DNA of 64,000 nt, taken from an uncultured Muribaculaceae bacterium. GTDB taxonomy: Bacteria; Bacteroidota; Bacteroidia; Bacteroidales; Muribaculaceae. Each line of letters opens with the position of its first letter. Position 1 is the first letter of the stretch. The stretch is taken from the NCBI GenBank assembly GCA_910584365.1, contig CAJUAF010000007.1, forward strand, positions 1 through 64,000, read 5' to 3'. The position numbers and the translations under genes are program-made. The notes beneath the pieces were generated by a model. It saw nothing but the letters and a program-made list of their open reading frames with translations, ran no database searches and was not told the origin of the DNA. This document shows positions 53,973 to 61,623 of this stretch, piece after piece.

Positions 53973-54686
53973 TTGAGAATATGGCTTAAAATAGCGATTG
54001 GAGTTATCCTGGCTTTCCTGGTTGTCGAACTGGGAATGATGGCTTACGACCGCTGGTTTGCTGAAGGGGCCGATCCCGACCGGGAGAAATATCCGGTGCG
54101 CGGTATCGACGTTTCCCATCACAACGGGGAAATCGACTTCGACCGGCTGTCGGCAAAAGAGTCCGATGTCTCCTTTATCTACATAAAAGCCACGGAGGGT
54201 ACAGATTTCCAGGATCCGGGCTTCATACGGAATTACCGAGGGGCCATGAAGTCGGGAATTCCGGCCGGAGCGTATCATTTTTTCCGTTATGACACGGACG
54301 GCGAACTCCAGGCCCTGAACTTTATCCGCGCCCTGCGCGGGCGCCCGTTCACACTTCCTCCGGCCATAGACGTGGAGGACTGGGGGAATCCCGACGGCCA
54401 CGCCACGGCCCTCATCGTTGAGCGTCTGAGGTTGATGACGGCCTGTCTGCTCCGCGAAGGGTATCGTCCCGTAATCTATACGAATCTCGACGGTTACCAT
54501 CGTATTATACGTGGTAATTTCGACAGTTATCCCCTCTGGATTTCCTCTTTCTCCGACCCGCCGCTGGATACCGATCCGGAGAATATGCACTGGGCCATCT
54601 GGCAGTATTCCCATCGCGGCGACCTGCCGGGCATCTCCTCTCCGACGGACCTGAATGTGCTGAATCCGGCCAACCCGCTCCTTTGA
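53973..54686 (+). CDS. GH25 lysozyme-family protein, membrane anchored
   Basis: 237 aa. An N-terminal hydrophobic anchor (IWLKIAIGVILAFLVVELGM) precedes the GH25 barrel: VRGIDVSHHNGEIDFDRL (catalytic Asp strand), FIYIKATEGTDFQDPGF, PPAIDVEDWGNPDGHA (the DxE pair) and a C-terminal HWAIWQYSHRGD. It should cleave the beta-1,4 MurNAc-GlcNAc bond of peptidoglycan. The only start that fits is TTG 53973, 9 bp after the permease stop; the nearby ATGs are in other frames. Last gene of the operon; a 115-bp gap follows. Confidence 0.9.
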   Translation: MRIWLKIAIGVILAFLVVELGMMAYDRWFAEGADPDREKYPVRGIDVSHHNGEIDFDRLSAKESDVSFIYIKATEGTDFQDPGFIRNYRGAMKSGIPAGAYHFFRYDTDGELQALNFIRALRGRPFTLPPAIDVEDWGNPDGHATALIVERLRLMTACLLREGYRPVIYTNLDGYHRIIRGNFDSYPLWISSFSDPPLDTDPENMHWAIWQYSHRGDLPGISSPTDLNVLNPANPLL

Positions 54687-54801
54687 GCCGGTGGGAGGAG
54701 CGGAATTTCAGGGGACTCACTTTTGAATCCGAATTCCGGACAATCGCAGTCCTTGCGGTCTGTCTGCATAATATAATCTGAAACAGAGTCATTTTAGAAA
54801 T

Positions 54802-55731
54802 ATGTCAAAATTTACCTATAAAGGCGCTAAGCCGGGGGCTGCGAGAATTCCCTCGCGTCCCGATTTTATCCGCGACTACACCGTCGGGACCGAAGCCGGA
54901 CTCCTGGATTTTCTTTTCGGAGTGCTGGCCGACAGGAAGCGTACATCCGTAAAGGAGTTTCTGAAATACGGTCATGTGAAGGTCAACGGTGAGGTAGTGA
55001 CCCAGTTTGACTTTCCACTTGAACCGGGCACGACCGTAACCGTCAATTTCTCCCGCCCGTTTGTTGTTTTCTATAACCGCCGGATGAAGCTGGTCTACGA
55101 GGATGACGACATCATCGTTGTCAACAAAGGGTACGGACTTCTTTCGATGGGTAATGACAAAATCAAGGACGGCACCGCCTATTCGATTCTTCGGGAATAT
55201 CTCAAGGCCCAGGATCCACGCAATAAACTTTTCATCGTCCACCGCCTGGACCAGCATACCTCCGGCCTGATGGTCTTCGCCAAGTCCATCGAGGCCAAAG
55301 AGGCTTTGCAGCACAACTGGAACAACATGGTCCTGCGGCGTCAGTATGTCTGCGTCGTGGAGGGGAAAGTCGAGCCGCCCCAGGGGGAGGTCCGCGGACT
55401 TCTCGCCGAAAACTCCCAGCACATAGTCTATGTCACCGATGATCCGGCGGTAGGGAAGATTGCCCTCACACGGTACGCGACGCTCCAGTCCGGCAACGGC
55501 TACACTCTTCTGGAAGTCCAGCTCGAGACCGGAAGGAAAAATCAGATCCGTGTACACATGAAGGAACTCGGCCATCCGATTGCCGGCGACCGGAAGTACG
55601 GAGCGAAGTCGTCGCCGATAAACCGGCTGGCTCTCCATGCGCTTACCCTCCGCTTCGTTCACCCCATCACCCGGAAGCTGATGGACTTCTCCACTCCGGT
55701 CCCGGCATCCTTCATGTCGATGGTCAAATGA
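54802..55731 (+). CDS. RluA-family 23S rRNA/tRNA pseudouridine synthase with S4 domain
   Basis: 309 aa. A C-terminal RluA catalytic domain carries the IVHRLDQHTSGLMVFAKS motif, whose Asp is the nucleophile; an S4 RNA-binding domain (about residues 30-85, FGVLADRKRTSVKEFLKYGH) precedes it. Which uridine is modified cannot be said. Followed by a terminator at 55837. Confidence 0.92.
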   Translation: MSKFTYKGAKPGAARIPSRPDFIRDYTVGTEAGLLDFLFGVLADRKRTSVKEFLKYGHVKVNGEVVTQFDFPLEPGTTVTVNFSRPFVVFYNRRMKLVYEDDDIIVVNKGYGLLSMGNDKIKDGTAYSILREYLKAQDPRNKLFIVHRLDQHTSGLMVFAKSIEAKEALQHNWNNMVLRRQYVCVVEGKVEPPQGEVRGLLAENSQHIVYVTDDPAVGKIALTRYATLQSGNGYTLLEVQLETGRKNQIRVHMKELGHPIAGDRKYGAKSSPINRLALHALTLRFVHPITRKLMDFSTPVPASFMSMVK

Positions 55732-55836
55732 GCTGAAATCCGTGTGATATTCCCGATGAGTTTCCGGGAAAATTTCGGATTTTGAATTCTCAGGTGCTTA
55801 AATAGGCCGTGAAAATAGATTATAAGGCTAAAAATC

Positions 55837-55873
55837 AGCCGGTTCAGTTGTCTTTAACGGAGCCGGCTTTTTT
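55837..55873 (+). terminator. Rho-independent terminator after the pseudouridine synthase gene
   Basis: AGCCGG pairs with CCGGCT, followed by TTTTTT. The 6-bp stem is modest but the U-run is good. Confidence 0.65.
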
Positions 55874-55933
55874 GTCAGAAAAATCGGCTCTCCGGTTTCG
55901 CTATTTTTTATTCCCGCGAAAAAATTTTTTTAC

Positions 55934-55941
55934 TAAATTTG
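55934..55941 (+). promoter_or_regulatory. -7 box of the ybeY-mnmG operon
   Basis: TAAATTTG about 20 nt before ATG 55964; no -33 TTTG. Confidence 0.5.
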
Positions 55942-55963
55942 TAAGTATTTTTCGTTTGATTTT

Positions 55964-56464
55964 ATGGCAAATAAAATTCAGTGGCTGGCAGACGGCGAGA
56001 CGCCGCTCCCTTCTCTTGATTTCGATTTTATCGAGTCCTGGCTCGATAGGGTAGGGGAGAGGAACGGCCGGATACTCGGAGAGGTCAGTTATCTTTTTTG
56101 TGATGACGAGAAGATTCTCGCGGTAAACCGTGAGTTTCTCCAGCATGACTATTATACCGATATTATCACTTTCGACTATTGCAGGGGAAAACTCCTGCGG
56201 GGCGACATCGTGCTGTCGCTCGATACGGTCCGCTCCAATGCCGCCCTTGTCGGGGCGCCTTACGAGAGGGAACTCCTGCGGGTGATTGTCCACGGAATTC
56301 TCCACCTGTGCGGCATCAACGACAAAGGCCCCGGCGAGCGGGAAGTGATGGAAGCTCATGAGGACGCCGCCCTGGCCCTTTATGATGTCATGTGCAGGAA
56401 TCGTATGCTGGAAGAGATTCCTCACGTCAGAGTGCAATTAAAACGGTCCCAGGATGAAGTTTGA
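55964..56464 (+). CDS. ybeY: rRNA maturation RNase YbeY
   Basis: 166 aa. The zinc-binding motif of the family (HGxLHLxGxDH) reads HGILHLCGINDKGPGEREVM: the first two His are kept, but the final DH differs (ND). Several Bacteroidetes YbeY vary here. It matures the 3' end of 16S rRNA. It overlaps mnmG by 11 bp, so the two are co-translated. Confidence 0.88.
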   Translation: MANKIQWLADGETPLPSLDFDFIESWLDRVGERNGRILGEVSYLFCDDEKILAVNREFLQHDYYTDIITFDYCRGKLLRGDIVLSLDTVRSNAALVGAPYERELLRVIVHGILHLCGINDKGPGEREVMEAHEDAALALYDVMCRNRMLEEIPHVRVQLKRSQDEV

Positions 56465-58418
56465 TTATGACGTTATAGTAGTTGGTGCCGGCCATGCCGG
56501 ATGCGAGGCCGCTTCCGCCGCCGCCCGCCTTGGTGCGGATACCCTGCTGATTACCATCGACTTGAACAAAATCGCCCAGATGAGCTGTAATCCGGCTGTT
56601 GGTGGAATTGCTAAAGGTCAGATAGTCAGGGAGATAGATGCGCTCGGGGGGCAAATGGGCATTATTACCGACCGCTCGGCCATACAGTTCAGGATGCTCA
56701 ACCGCTCGAAAGGTCCGGCAATGTGGAGTCCGCGCAGTCAGAGCGACCGGATGAAGTTTTCGGCCCTCTGGCGCGAGACACTCGAGCAGACCGATAATCT
56801 GTCGATGTGGCAGGACGATGTCCATAGTCTTATCCTCGAAGATATGCCCGGCGGTGCGGGCAAGCGTGTGACCGGAGTCAGGACTGCGCTTGGTGTGGAG
56901 TTTCGTGCCAGGTCGGTTGTGCTTGCCAACGGGACATTCCTGAACGGTCTGATGCACATCGGCCGCACTCAGATTCCCGGGGGGCGTACCGCCGAGCCTG
57001 CCAGTCACGGATTGTCGGAACAGCTTCTCGACGCCGGATTTACAGTCCAGCGGATGAAGACCGGAACTCCGGTCAGAATCGATGGCCGCACTGTCGACTG
57101 GTCCAAGACCCTTCCTCAGCCGCTGGAGGAAGATTTCCACGGCTTTTCGTATCTCCCTTCGGTACATCGGACCCTCCGCCAGAGGCAGTGTTCGCTGGTC
57201 TACACTAATGAGAAAACCCATGAGGTGCTTCGCCGCGGTCTCCCGGATTCACCGCTCTACAACGGTCAGATCAAAAGTATCGGTCCCCGTTACTGTCCCT
57301 CCATCGAGACGAAGATTGTAACCTTCGCCGACAAGACGGAACATCAGTTGTTCCTCGAGCCGGAGGGGGAAACGACCACGGAATATTATCTCAACGGCTT
57401 CTCTTCCTCATTGCCGATTGACATTCAGCTGGAGGCACTGAAGACGATTCCGGCATTTGCCGACGTGCAGATTCTGCGCCCCGGATATGCTATCGAATAT
57501 GACTTTTTCGATCCGACCCAGCTGCGCCATACCCTGGAGACGAAACTTGTGGACGGTCTCTTTTTCGCCGGTCAGATCAACGGCACCACGGGTTATGAGG
57601 AAGCTGCCGGACAGGGGCTGGTCGCCGGAATAAACGCCGCTCTGAAAGTGAAGGGCGCTCCCGGTTTTGTTCTCGGCAGGGACGACGCATACATCGGGGT
57701 GCTGATTGATGACCTCGTCACGAAGGGGGTCGATGAGCCTTACAGGATGTTCACCTCCCGCGCCGAATACAGGATTCTGCTGCGCCAGGACGACGCCGAT
57801 ATGCGCCTTACCGAACGGTCTTATCAACTCGGTCTGGCCACACGCGAGCGCTATGAACTCATGCTTGACAAGCGGGAGCATCGCGACCGGCTGATTGAGT
57901 TTGTCGAGAATTTCCCCGTCAAGCCCGCTCTGCTCAATGCGGCGATCGAAGGTCTTTCGACCGAGGAACTCGAAGCTCTCGGATGTCCTTTCCCGAATGT
58001 CGAGTTCCCTCACCCCAACGGTTTCCCGCTTGCGCCGATTAAGGAGGGTTGCCGCCTGGTGGCGCTGTTGCTCCGTCCGGCTCTTTCAATCCGCCTGCTT
58101 GCCGCAGTAGTAAATCCCCTCCGGCAATTCCTTGACACTATCCCCGCCGACCGCAGGGATGAAATAATAGAAGCCGCAGAGGTGCTTGTCAAATATGGCG
58201 GTTATATCCGGCGCGAAGCCCAGCTGGCCGAAAAACTCAAACGTCTTGAGACGGTCCCCCTGGGTGACCGGTTCGACTATGATTCGATTTCCTCGCTATC
58301 GATCGAAGCGCGTCAGAAACTGTCGCGCATCCGGCCGGTCAACGTCGCTCAGGCTTCCCGTATTCCGGGTGTCTCTCCGGCCGACATCAATATTCTTCTT
58401 CTTCTCTCCGGCCGGTAG
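56454..58418 (+). CDS. mnmG: tRNA uridine 5-carboxymethylaminomethyl modification enzyme, FAD subunit
   Basis: 654 aa. The N-terminal FAD motif is VIVVGAGHAGCEAASAAARL, followed by NPAVGGIAKGQIVREIDALG. GidA signatures include QINGTTGYEEAAGQGLVAGI and the MFTSRAEYRILLRQDDADMR segment. With MnmE it modifies wobble U34. The 11-bp overlap with ybeY and the following parS-like site are notable. The start is only weakly set by the overlap. Confidence 0.96.
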   Translation: MKFDYDVIVVGAGHAGCEAASAAARLGADTLLITIDLNKIAQMSCNPAVGGIAKGQIVREIDALGGQMGIITDRSAIQFRMLNRSKGPAMWSPRSQSDRMKFSALWRETLEQTDNLSMWQDDVHSLILEDMPGGAGKRVTGVRTALGVEFRARSVVLANGTFLNGLMHIGRTQIPGGRTAEPASHGLSEQLLDAGFTVQRMKTGTPVRIDGRTVDWSKTLPQPLEEDFHGFSYLPSVHRTLRQRQCSLVYTNEKTHEVLRRGLPDSPLYNGQIKSIGPRYCPSIETKIVTFADKTEHQLFLEPEGETTTEYYLNGFSSSLPIDIQLEALKTIPAFADVQILRPGYAIEYDFFDPTQLRHTLETKLVDGLFFAGQINGTTGYEEAAGQGLVAGINAALKVKGAPGFVLGRDDAYIGVLIDDLVTKGVDEPYRMFTSRAEYRILLRQDDADMRLTERSYQLGLATRERYELMLDKREHRDRLIEFVENFPVKPALLNAAIEGLSTEELEALGCPFPNVEFPHPNGFPLAPIKEGCRLVALLLRPALSIRLLAAVVNPLRQFLDTIPADRRDEIIEAAEVLVKYGGYIRREAQLAEKLKRLETVPLGDRFDYDSISSLSIEARQKLSRIRPVNVAQASRIPGVSPADINILLLLSGR

Positions 58419-58439
58419 TCGCCGGATAAGAAGCTGATG

Positions 58440-58461
58440 ATTGTTCCACGTGGAACAATTG
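58440..58461. other. parS-like chromosome segregation site
   Basis: A perfect 22-bp palindrome whose core TGTTCCACGTGGAACA (58443-58458) is a parS-type ParB-binding sequence. It sits in the 106-bp gap between mnmG and apt. parS sites cluster around the replication origin in bacteria; the candidate oriC lies 36 kb to the left. The gap also holds the apt leader; no other element was recognised. Confidence 0.85.
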
Positions 58462-58524
58462 CAAATCAGCTCCTCTCAGCTATTTATCATAAAAATAATA
58501 AAAACACTCAATACAGACTGAAAA

Positions 58525-59043
58525 ATGGAATACATCAAATCCAAAATCCGCGACGTCCAGGATTTCCCGTCCAAAGGAATTCTGTTCAAAGACCTCACCA
58601 CTGCTTTCAAGGATCCGCGCGCCCTGCACATCATCGGCTGGGACCTGTCGCAGCTTTATCGTGATAAGGGTGTGACAAAGGTCGTGGGCATCGAGTCGCG
58701 CGGCTTTATCGGAGGGTCTATCCTTGCTTTCGAACTCGGAGCCGGATTCGTCCCTGTCCGCAAGCCCGGTAAACTCCCTGCCGATACTCTCCAGAAATCC
58801 TACGATAAGGAATACGGTAAGGATATCATCGAAATCCACCGTGACGCCATCACGGAGAATGATGTTGTGGTTCTTCACGACGACGTTCTCGCCACCGGCG
58901 GAACTATGGCGGCAGCCTACGAGCTGGTGAAGTCCATGAATCCCCGGAAAATCTACATCAACTTCATCATCGAACTTTCCGCGCTTAACGGCCGCGCGAA
59001 TCTCCCTGCCGATGCCGAAGTGACGTCGCTGATCACTTACTGA
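58525..59043 (+). CDS. apt: Adenine phosphoribosyltransferase
   Basis: 172 aa. It salvages adenine to AMP with PRPP. Family landmarks: KSKIRDVQDFPSKGILFKDL at the N-terminus, KVVGIESRGFIGGSILAFEL, and the PRPP motif VVLHDDVLATGGTMAAAYEL. Starts 64 bp after the parS-like palindrome. Confidence 0.97.
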   Translation: MEYIKSKIRDVQDFPSKGILFKDLTTAFKDPRALHIIGWDLSQLYRDKGVTKVVGIESRGFIGGSILAFELGAGFVPVRKPGKLPADTLQKSYDKEYGKDIIEIHRDAITENDVVVLHDDVLATGGTMAAAYELVKSMNPRKIYINFIIELSALNGRANLPADAEVTSLITY

Positions 59044-59081
59044 GAAGGACTCCGACTATAACCGGAACCTCCGGTTTCTGT

Positions 59082-59136
59082 CCAGAACAAGCCTCCCGGG
59101 TCATCTTATGAAGACGGCCGGGGAGGCTTGTTCTGG
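59082..59136 (+). terminator. Terminator after apt
   Basis: CCAGAACAAGCCTCCC pairs perfectly with GGGAGGCTTGTTCTGG (16 bp). It lies between convergent apt and the cupin gene, so it can serve both strands. Confidence 0.8.
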
Positions 59137-59180
59137 ATGGGTCTGTTATGTGTCGTCAGAGGCTTTCCTCTGCCTGTTTT

Positions 59181-59630
59181 TTACCATTTCACGGGTTCGC
59201 CGAGAATAACGCCGTCCGTCGAATCCTCGGGGGTGAAAGTGGCGCCGCGATACTGTACGCAGAGCATGACCAGCGGGTCGGTGCCGTTGTTGCGCACACT
59301 GCGTCGCCCCTCGGGAGCCACCCGCACTACCGAGCCTTCCTCTACCGGAAATATCTCGCCGTCTACCTGGAATTCACCTTTACCGCGGAGGAAAAAGTAA
59401 AGTTCCTCATGGTTCCGGTGGGTGTGAAGGAAGCCCGTCTCCTGGCCGGGAGCAAAGACCTGAAAAGAAAATTCTGCGCCGGTAGCGCCCGTTGCCTGAC
59501 CGCCGAATACCTTTCCCGGAATCTTGATGTCCGGCCCGAGTTCAAGTACGTAGTCCTTCACTTCGTCAAGTTTGCCGAAGTCTGCCGCGCTGTAATTGGC
59601 GCCTTTCCCGATTGTCTGAATCTGTTTCAT
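59181..59630 (-). CDS. Cupin-domain protein
   Basis: 149 aa. Cupin motif 1: QETGFLHTHRNHEELYFFLR, with two His and a Glu; motif 2: PVEEGSVVRVAPEGRRSVRN. Small single-domain cupins bind a metal in a beta barrel; the reaction here is unknown. ATG 59630 chosen because it lies after the promoter; the frame is open to 59681. Confidence 0.85.
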   Translation of the reverse strand: MKQIQTIGKGANYSAADFGKLDEVKDYVLELGPDIKIPGKVFGGQATGATGAEFSFQVFAPGQETGFLHTHRNHEELYFFLRGKGEFQVDGEIFPVEEGSVVRVAPEGRRSVRNNGTDPLVMLCVQYRGATFTPEDSTDGVILGEPVKW

Positions 59631-59678
59631 GTCGAGTTTTTTAATATTGTAAAAATCGTTTTTTTTGTTTTTCCGGTG

Positions 59679-59709
59679 CAAAATTACAACTCAGGAACAC
59701 ACTTGTCAA
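59679..59709 (-). promoter_or_regulatory. Promoter of the cupin gene
   Basis: Minus-strand -33 CTTG-type element (59707-59709) and -7 TAATTTTG (59679-59686), 20 nt apart. Just upstream, GTTACTTT/AAAGTAAC (59713-59720, 59729-59736) form an inverted repeat. Confidence 0.65.
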
Positions 59710-59967
59710 GAAGTTACTTTTTTCGCTCAAAGTAACCTTTTTGTCAGTTTTGCTGATTTCCAGAAAGATAAAATTTCCTGTGTCGATGAATATTCACGGT
59801 CTGCAGATTCGACACCCTGCGTGTACCCGGGGTACATCCGCAACATGAGTCCTCTCATACGCCTATGCCAGCTGACAGAATTGGCGCAGAGGAATATGAT
59901 AGGGGGGATGGAGCATCGGGGGAAATACAGACATACGGAGCGATAAACAACATTTAGGCATGATTTT

Positions 59968-59994
59968 TGTTCTATATTTTACAGATATAGAACA
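59968..59994 (+). promoter_or_regulatory. Perfect inverted repeat before the malic enzyme gene
   Basis: TGTTCTATAT (59968-59977) and ATATAGAACA (59985-59994) are 10-bp perfect arms with a 7-nt spacer, 14 nt before the ATG. It could be a regulator operator or a leader hairpin that masks the start codon. No TAnnTTTG box was found. Confidence 0.5.
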
Positions 59995-60008
59995 GTGTGA
60001 TTTTAATA

Positions 60009-61381
60009 TGGACAAGATTCTAAGGAAAATGGCGCTGGAATACCACCGCCAGCCGAAACCGGGTAAGATTGAGGTTGTACCTACAAAGCCCTATAATTCT
60101 CCGGGAGATCTATCGCTCGCATATTCTCCCGGCGTGGCGTATCCCTGTCTCGAAATCAAGGATGACACCCGCAAGGTCTATGACTATACCAACCGCGGAA
60201 ACCTCGTGGCTGTGATATCCAACGGCACCGCCGTGCTGGGTCTCGGCGACATAGGTCCCGAGGCCGGGAAACCGGTGATGGAGGGGAAGGCTCTCCTGTT
60301 CAAAATATTCGCGGGAATCGACTGTTTCGACATTGAGATTAATGAGAAGGATCCCGCTAAATTCATTGATATCGTAAAGGCTCTCGGTCCTACTTTCGGC
60401 GGTATCAACCTCGAGGATATAAAGGCGCCCGAGTGCTTCGAAATCGAGACCCGTCTGAAAAAGGAACTCGATATTCCGGTGATGCACGATGATCAGCACG
60501 GCACCGCCATCATCTCCGCCGCCGCAATGCTCAACGCCCTCGAAATCCAGGGTAAGAAACCCGAGGATATCCGTATGGTTGTTAACGGAGCGGGCGCCGC
60601 CGCGATTTCCTGCACGCGTCTCTACAATGCCCTTGGCGTCCGCCGCGAGAATATCGTCATGGCCGACTCCAAGGGGGTCATAAGGAAAGACCGTCCGGGG
60701 CTTACGGCGCAGAAGAAGGAATTCGCCACCGACCGCGAGGGGATAGAGACCCTGGCCGACGCCATGAAAGACGCCGACCTCTTCCTGGGACTTTCCGTAA
60801 AGGATGTGCTGACTCCCGAAATGCTCCGCTCAATGGCTCCCCGGCCGGTTGTGTTCGCCCTTGCCAATCCCGACCCTGAAATCGACCGCGAACTGGCCAT
60901 GGACTCGCGCGACGACCTGATTTTCGCTACCGGCCGCTCCGATTACCCTAACCAGATAAACAACGTTCTCGGCTTCCCCTACATCTTCCGCGGCGCTCTC
61001 GACAGCGGTGCCTCGGCCATCAACGAGCCGATGAAACTCGCCGCCGCCAAGGCGATAGCCCGGCTGGCTCACGAACCCGTACCGGAAGCAATACGAAATG
61101 CCTACCCGGAGGAAAACCTTGTCTTCGGACGCGATTACATCCTTCCTAAGCCCATGGATCCCCGTCTGCTTGAAATTGTATCTCCGGCAGTGGCGCAGGC
61201 CGCTATGGACTCCGGAATAGCCCGTAAGCCCATCGAGGACTTCGACGCTTACCGCGACCATCTCCGCCATCTCGGCCAGGTATGCGCCGACGGCGTCTGC
61301 TATCCCGTCCTGCTGAACACGCCCAAGATGCTTGCCAAGCTCGCCGCCCGTCTGGGACTCCCCATTCCCGACCCCGCCTGA
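60009..61381 (+). CDS. NADP-dependent malic enzyme (short form)
   Basis: 457 aa oxidative decarboxylase of malate to pyruvate. Landmarks: SLAYSPGVAYPCLEI, NGTAVLGLGDIGPEAGKPVM with the active-site Lys in MEGKALLFKIFAGI, and MHDDQHGTAIISAAAMLNAL. The C-terminal phosphotransacetylase-like domain of the about 760-aa MaeB form is absent. ATG 60009 (MDKILRKMALEY) chosen over 59960, which would begin inside the inverted repeat. Confidence 0.93.
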
Positions 61382-61429
61382 TTCCCCGGTCCCCCGATTC
61401 CCTATTTTCTCTGGCTGCCTGTCCTTGTG

Positions 61430-61447
61430 GTTCGCCCATAGGCGAAC
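61430..61447. terminator. Small hairpin after the malic enzyme gene
   Basis: GTTCGCC/GGCGAAC with a CATA loop, 7-bp perfect stem; no U-run. Confidence 0.35.
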
Positions 61448-61464
61448 TCCGTCCCCCCTGGATA

Positions 61465-61512
61465 AAGCCCTCCCCGGAGCCTTGACAATCGGCCTCCGGG
61501 GAGGGTTTGTTT
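61465..61512 (+). terminator. Rho-independent terminator after the malic enzyme gene
   Basis: CCCTCCCCGGAG (61468-61479) pairs with CTCCGGGGAGGG (61494-61505), followed by TTTGTTT. Confidence 0.8.
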
Positions 61513-61526
61513 ATCTTGCATGAAAT

Positions 61527-61571
61527 ACCATCGGCGGCGGGTCAAACGGATGTTGACTCGCCGCCGATGGT
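61527..61571. terminator. 19-bp inverted repeat between convergent genes
   Basis: ACCATCGGCGGCGGGTCAA pairs with TTGACTCGCCGCCGATGGT (one G-U), loop of 7 nt. It lies between the malic enzyme and the glycoside hydrolase; no long U-run is seen on either side. Confidence 0.55.
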
Positions 61572-61623
61572 TGATTATGGGGCGCACGGGGAAGGCGCCG
61601 GAAGAACCGCCCGTCTGGGGCCG

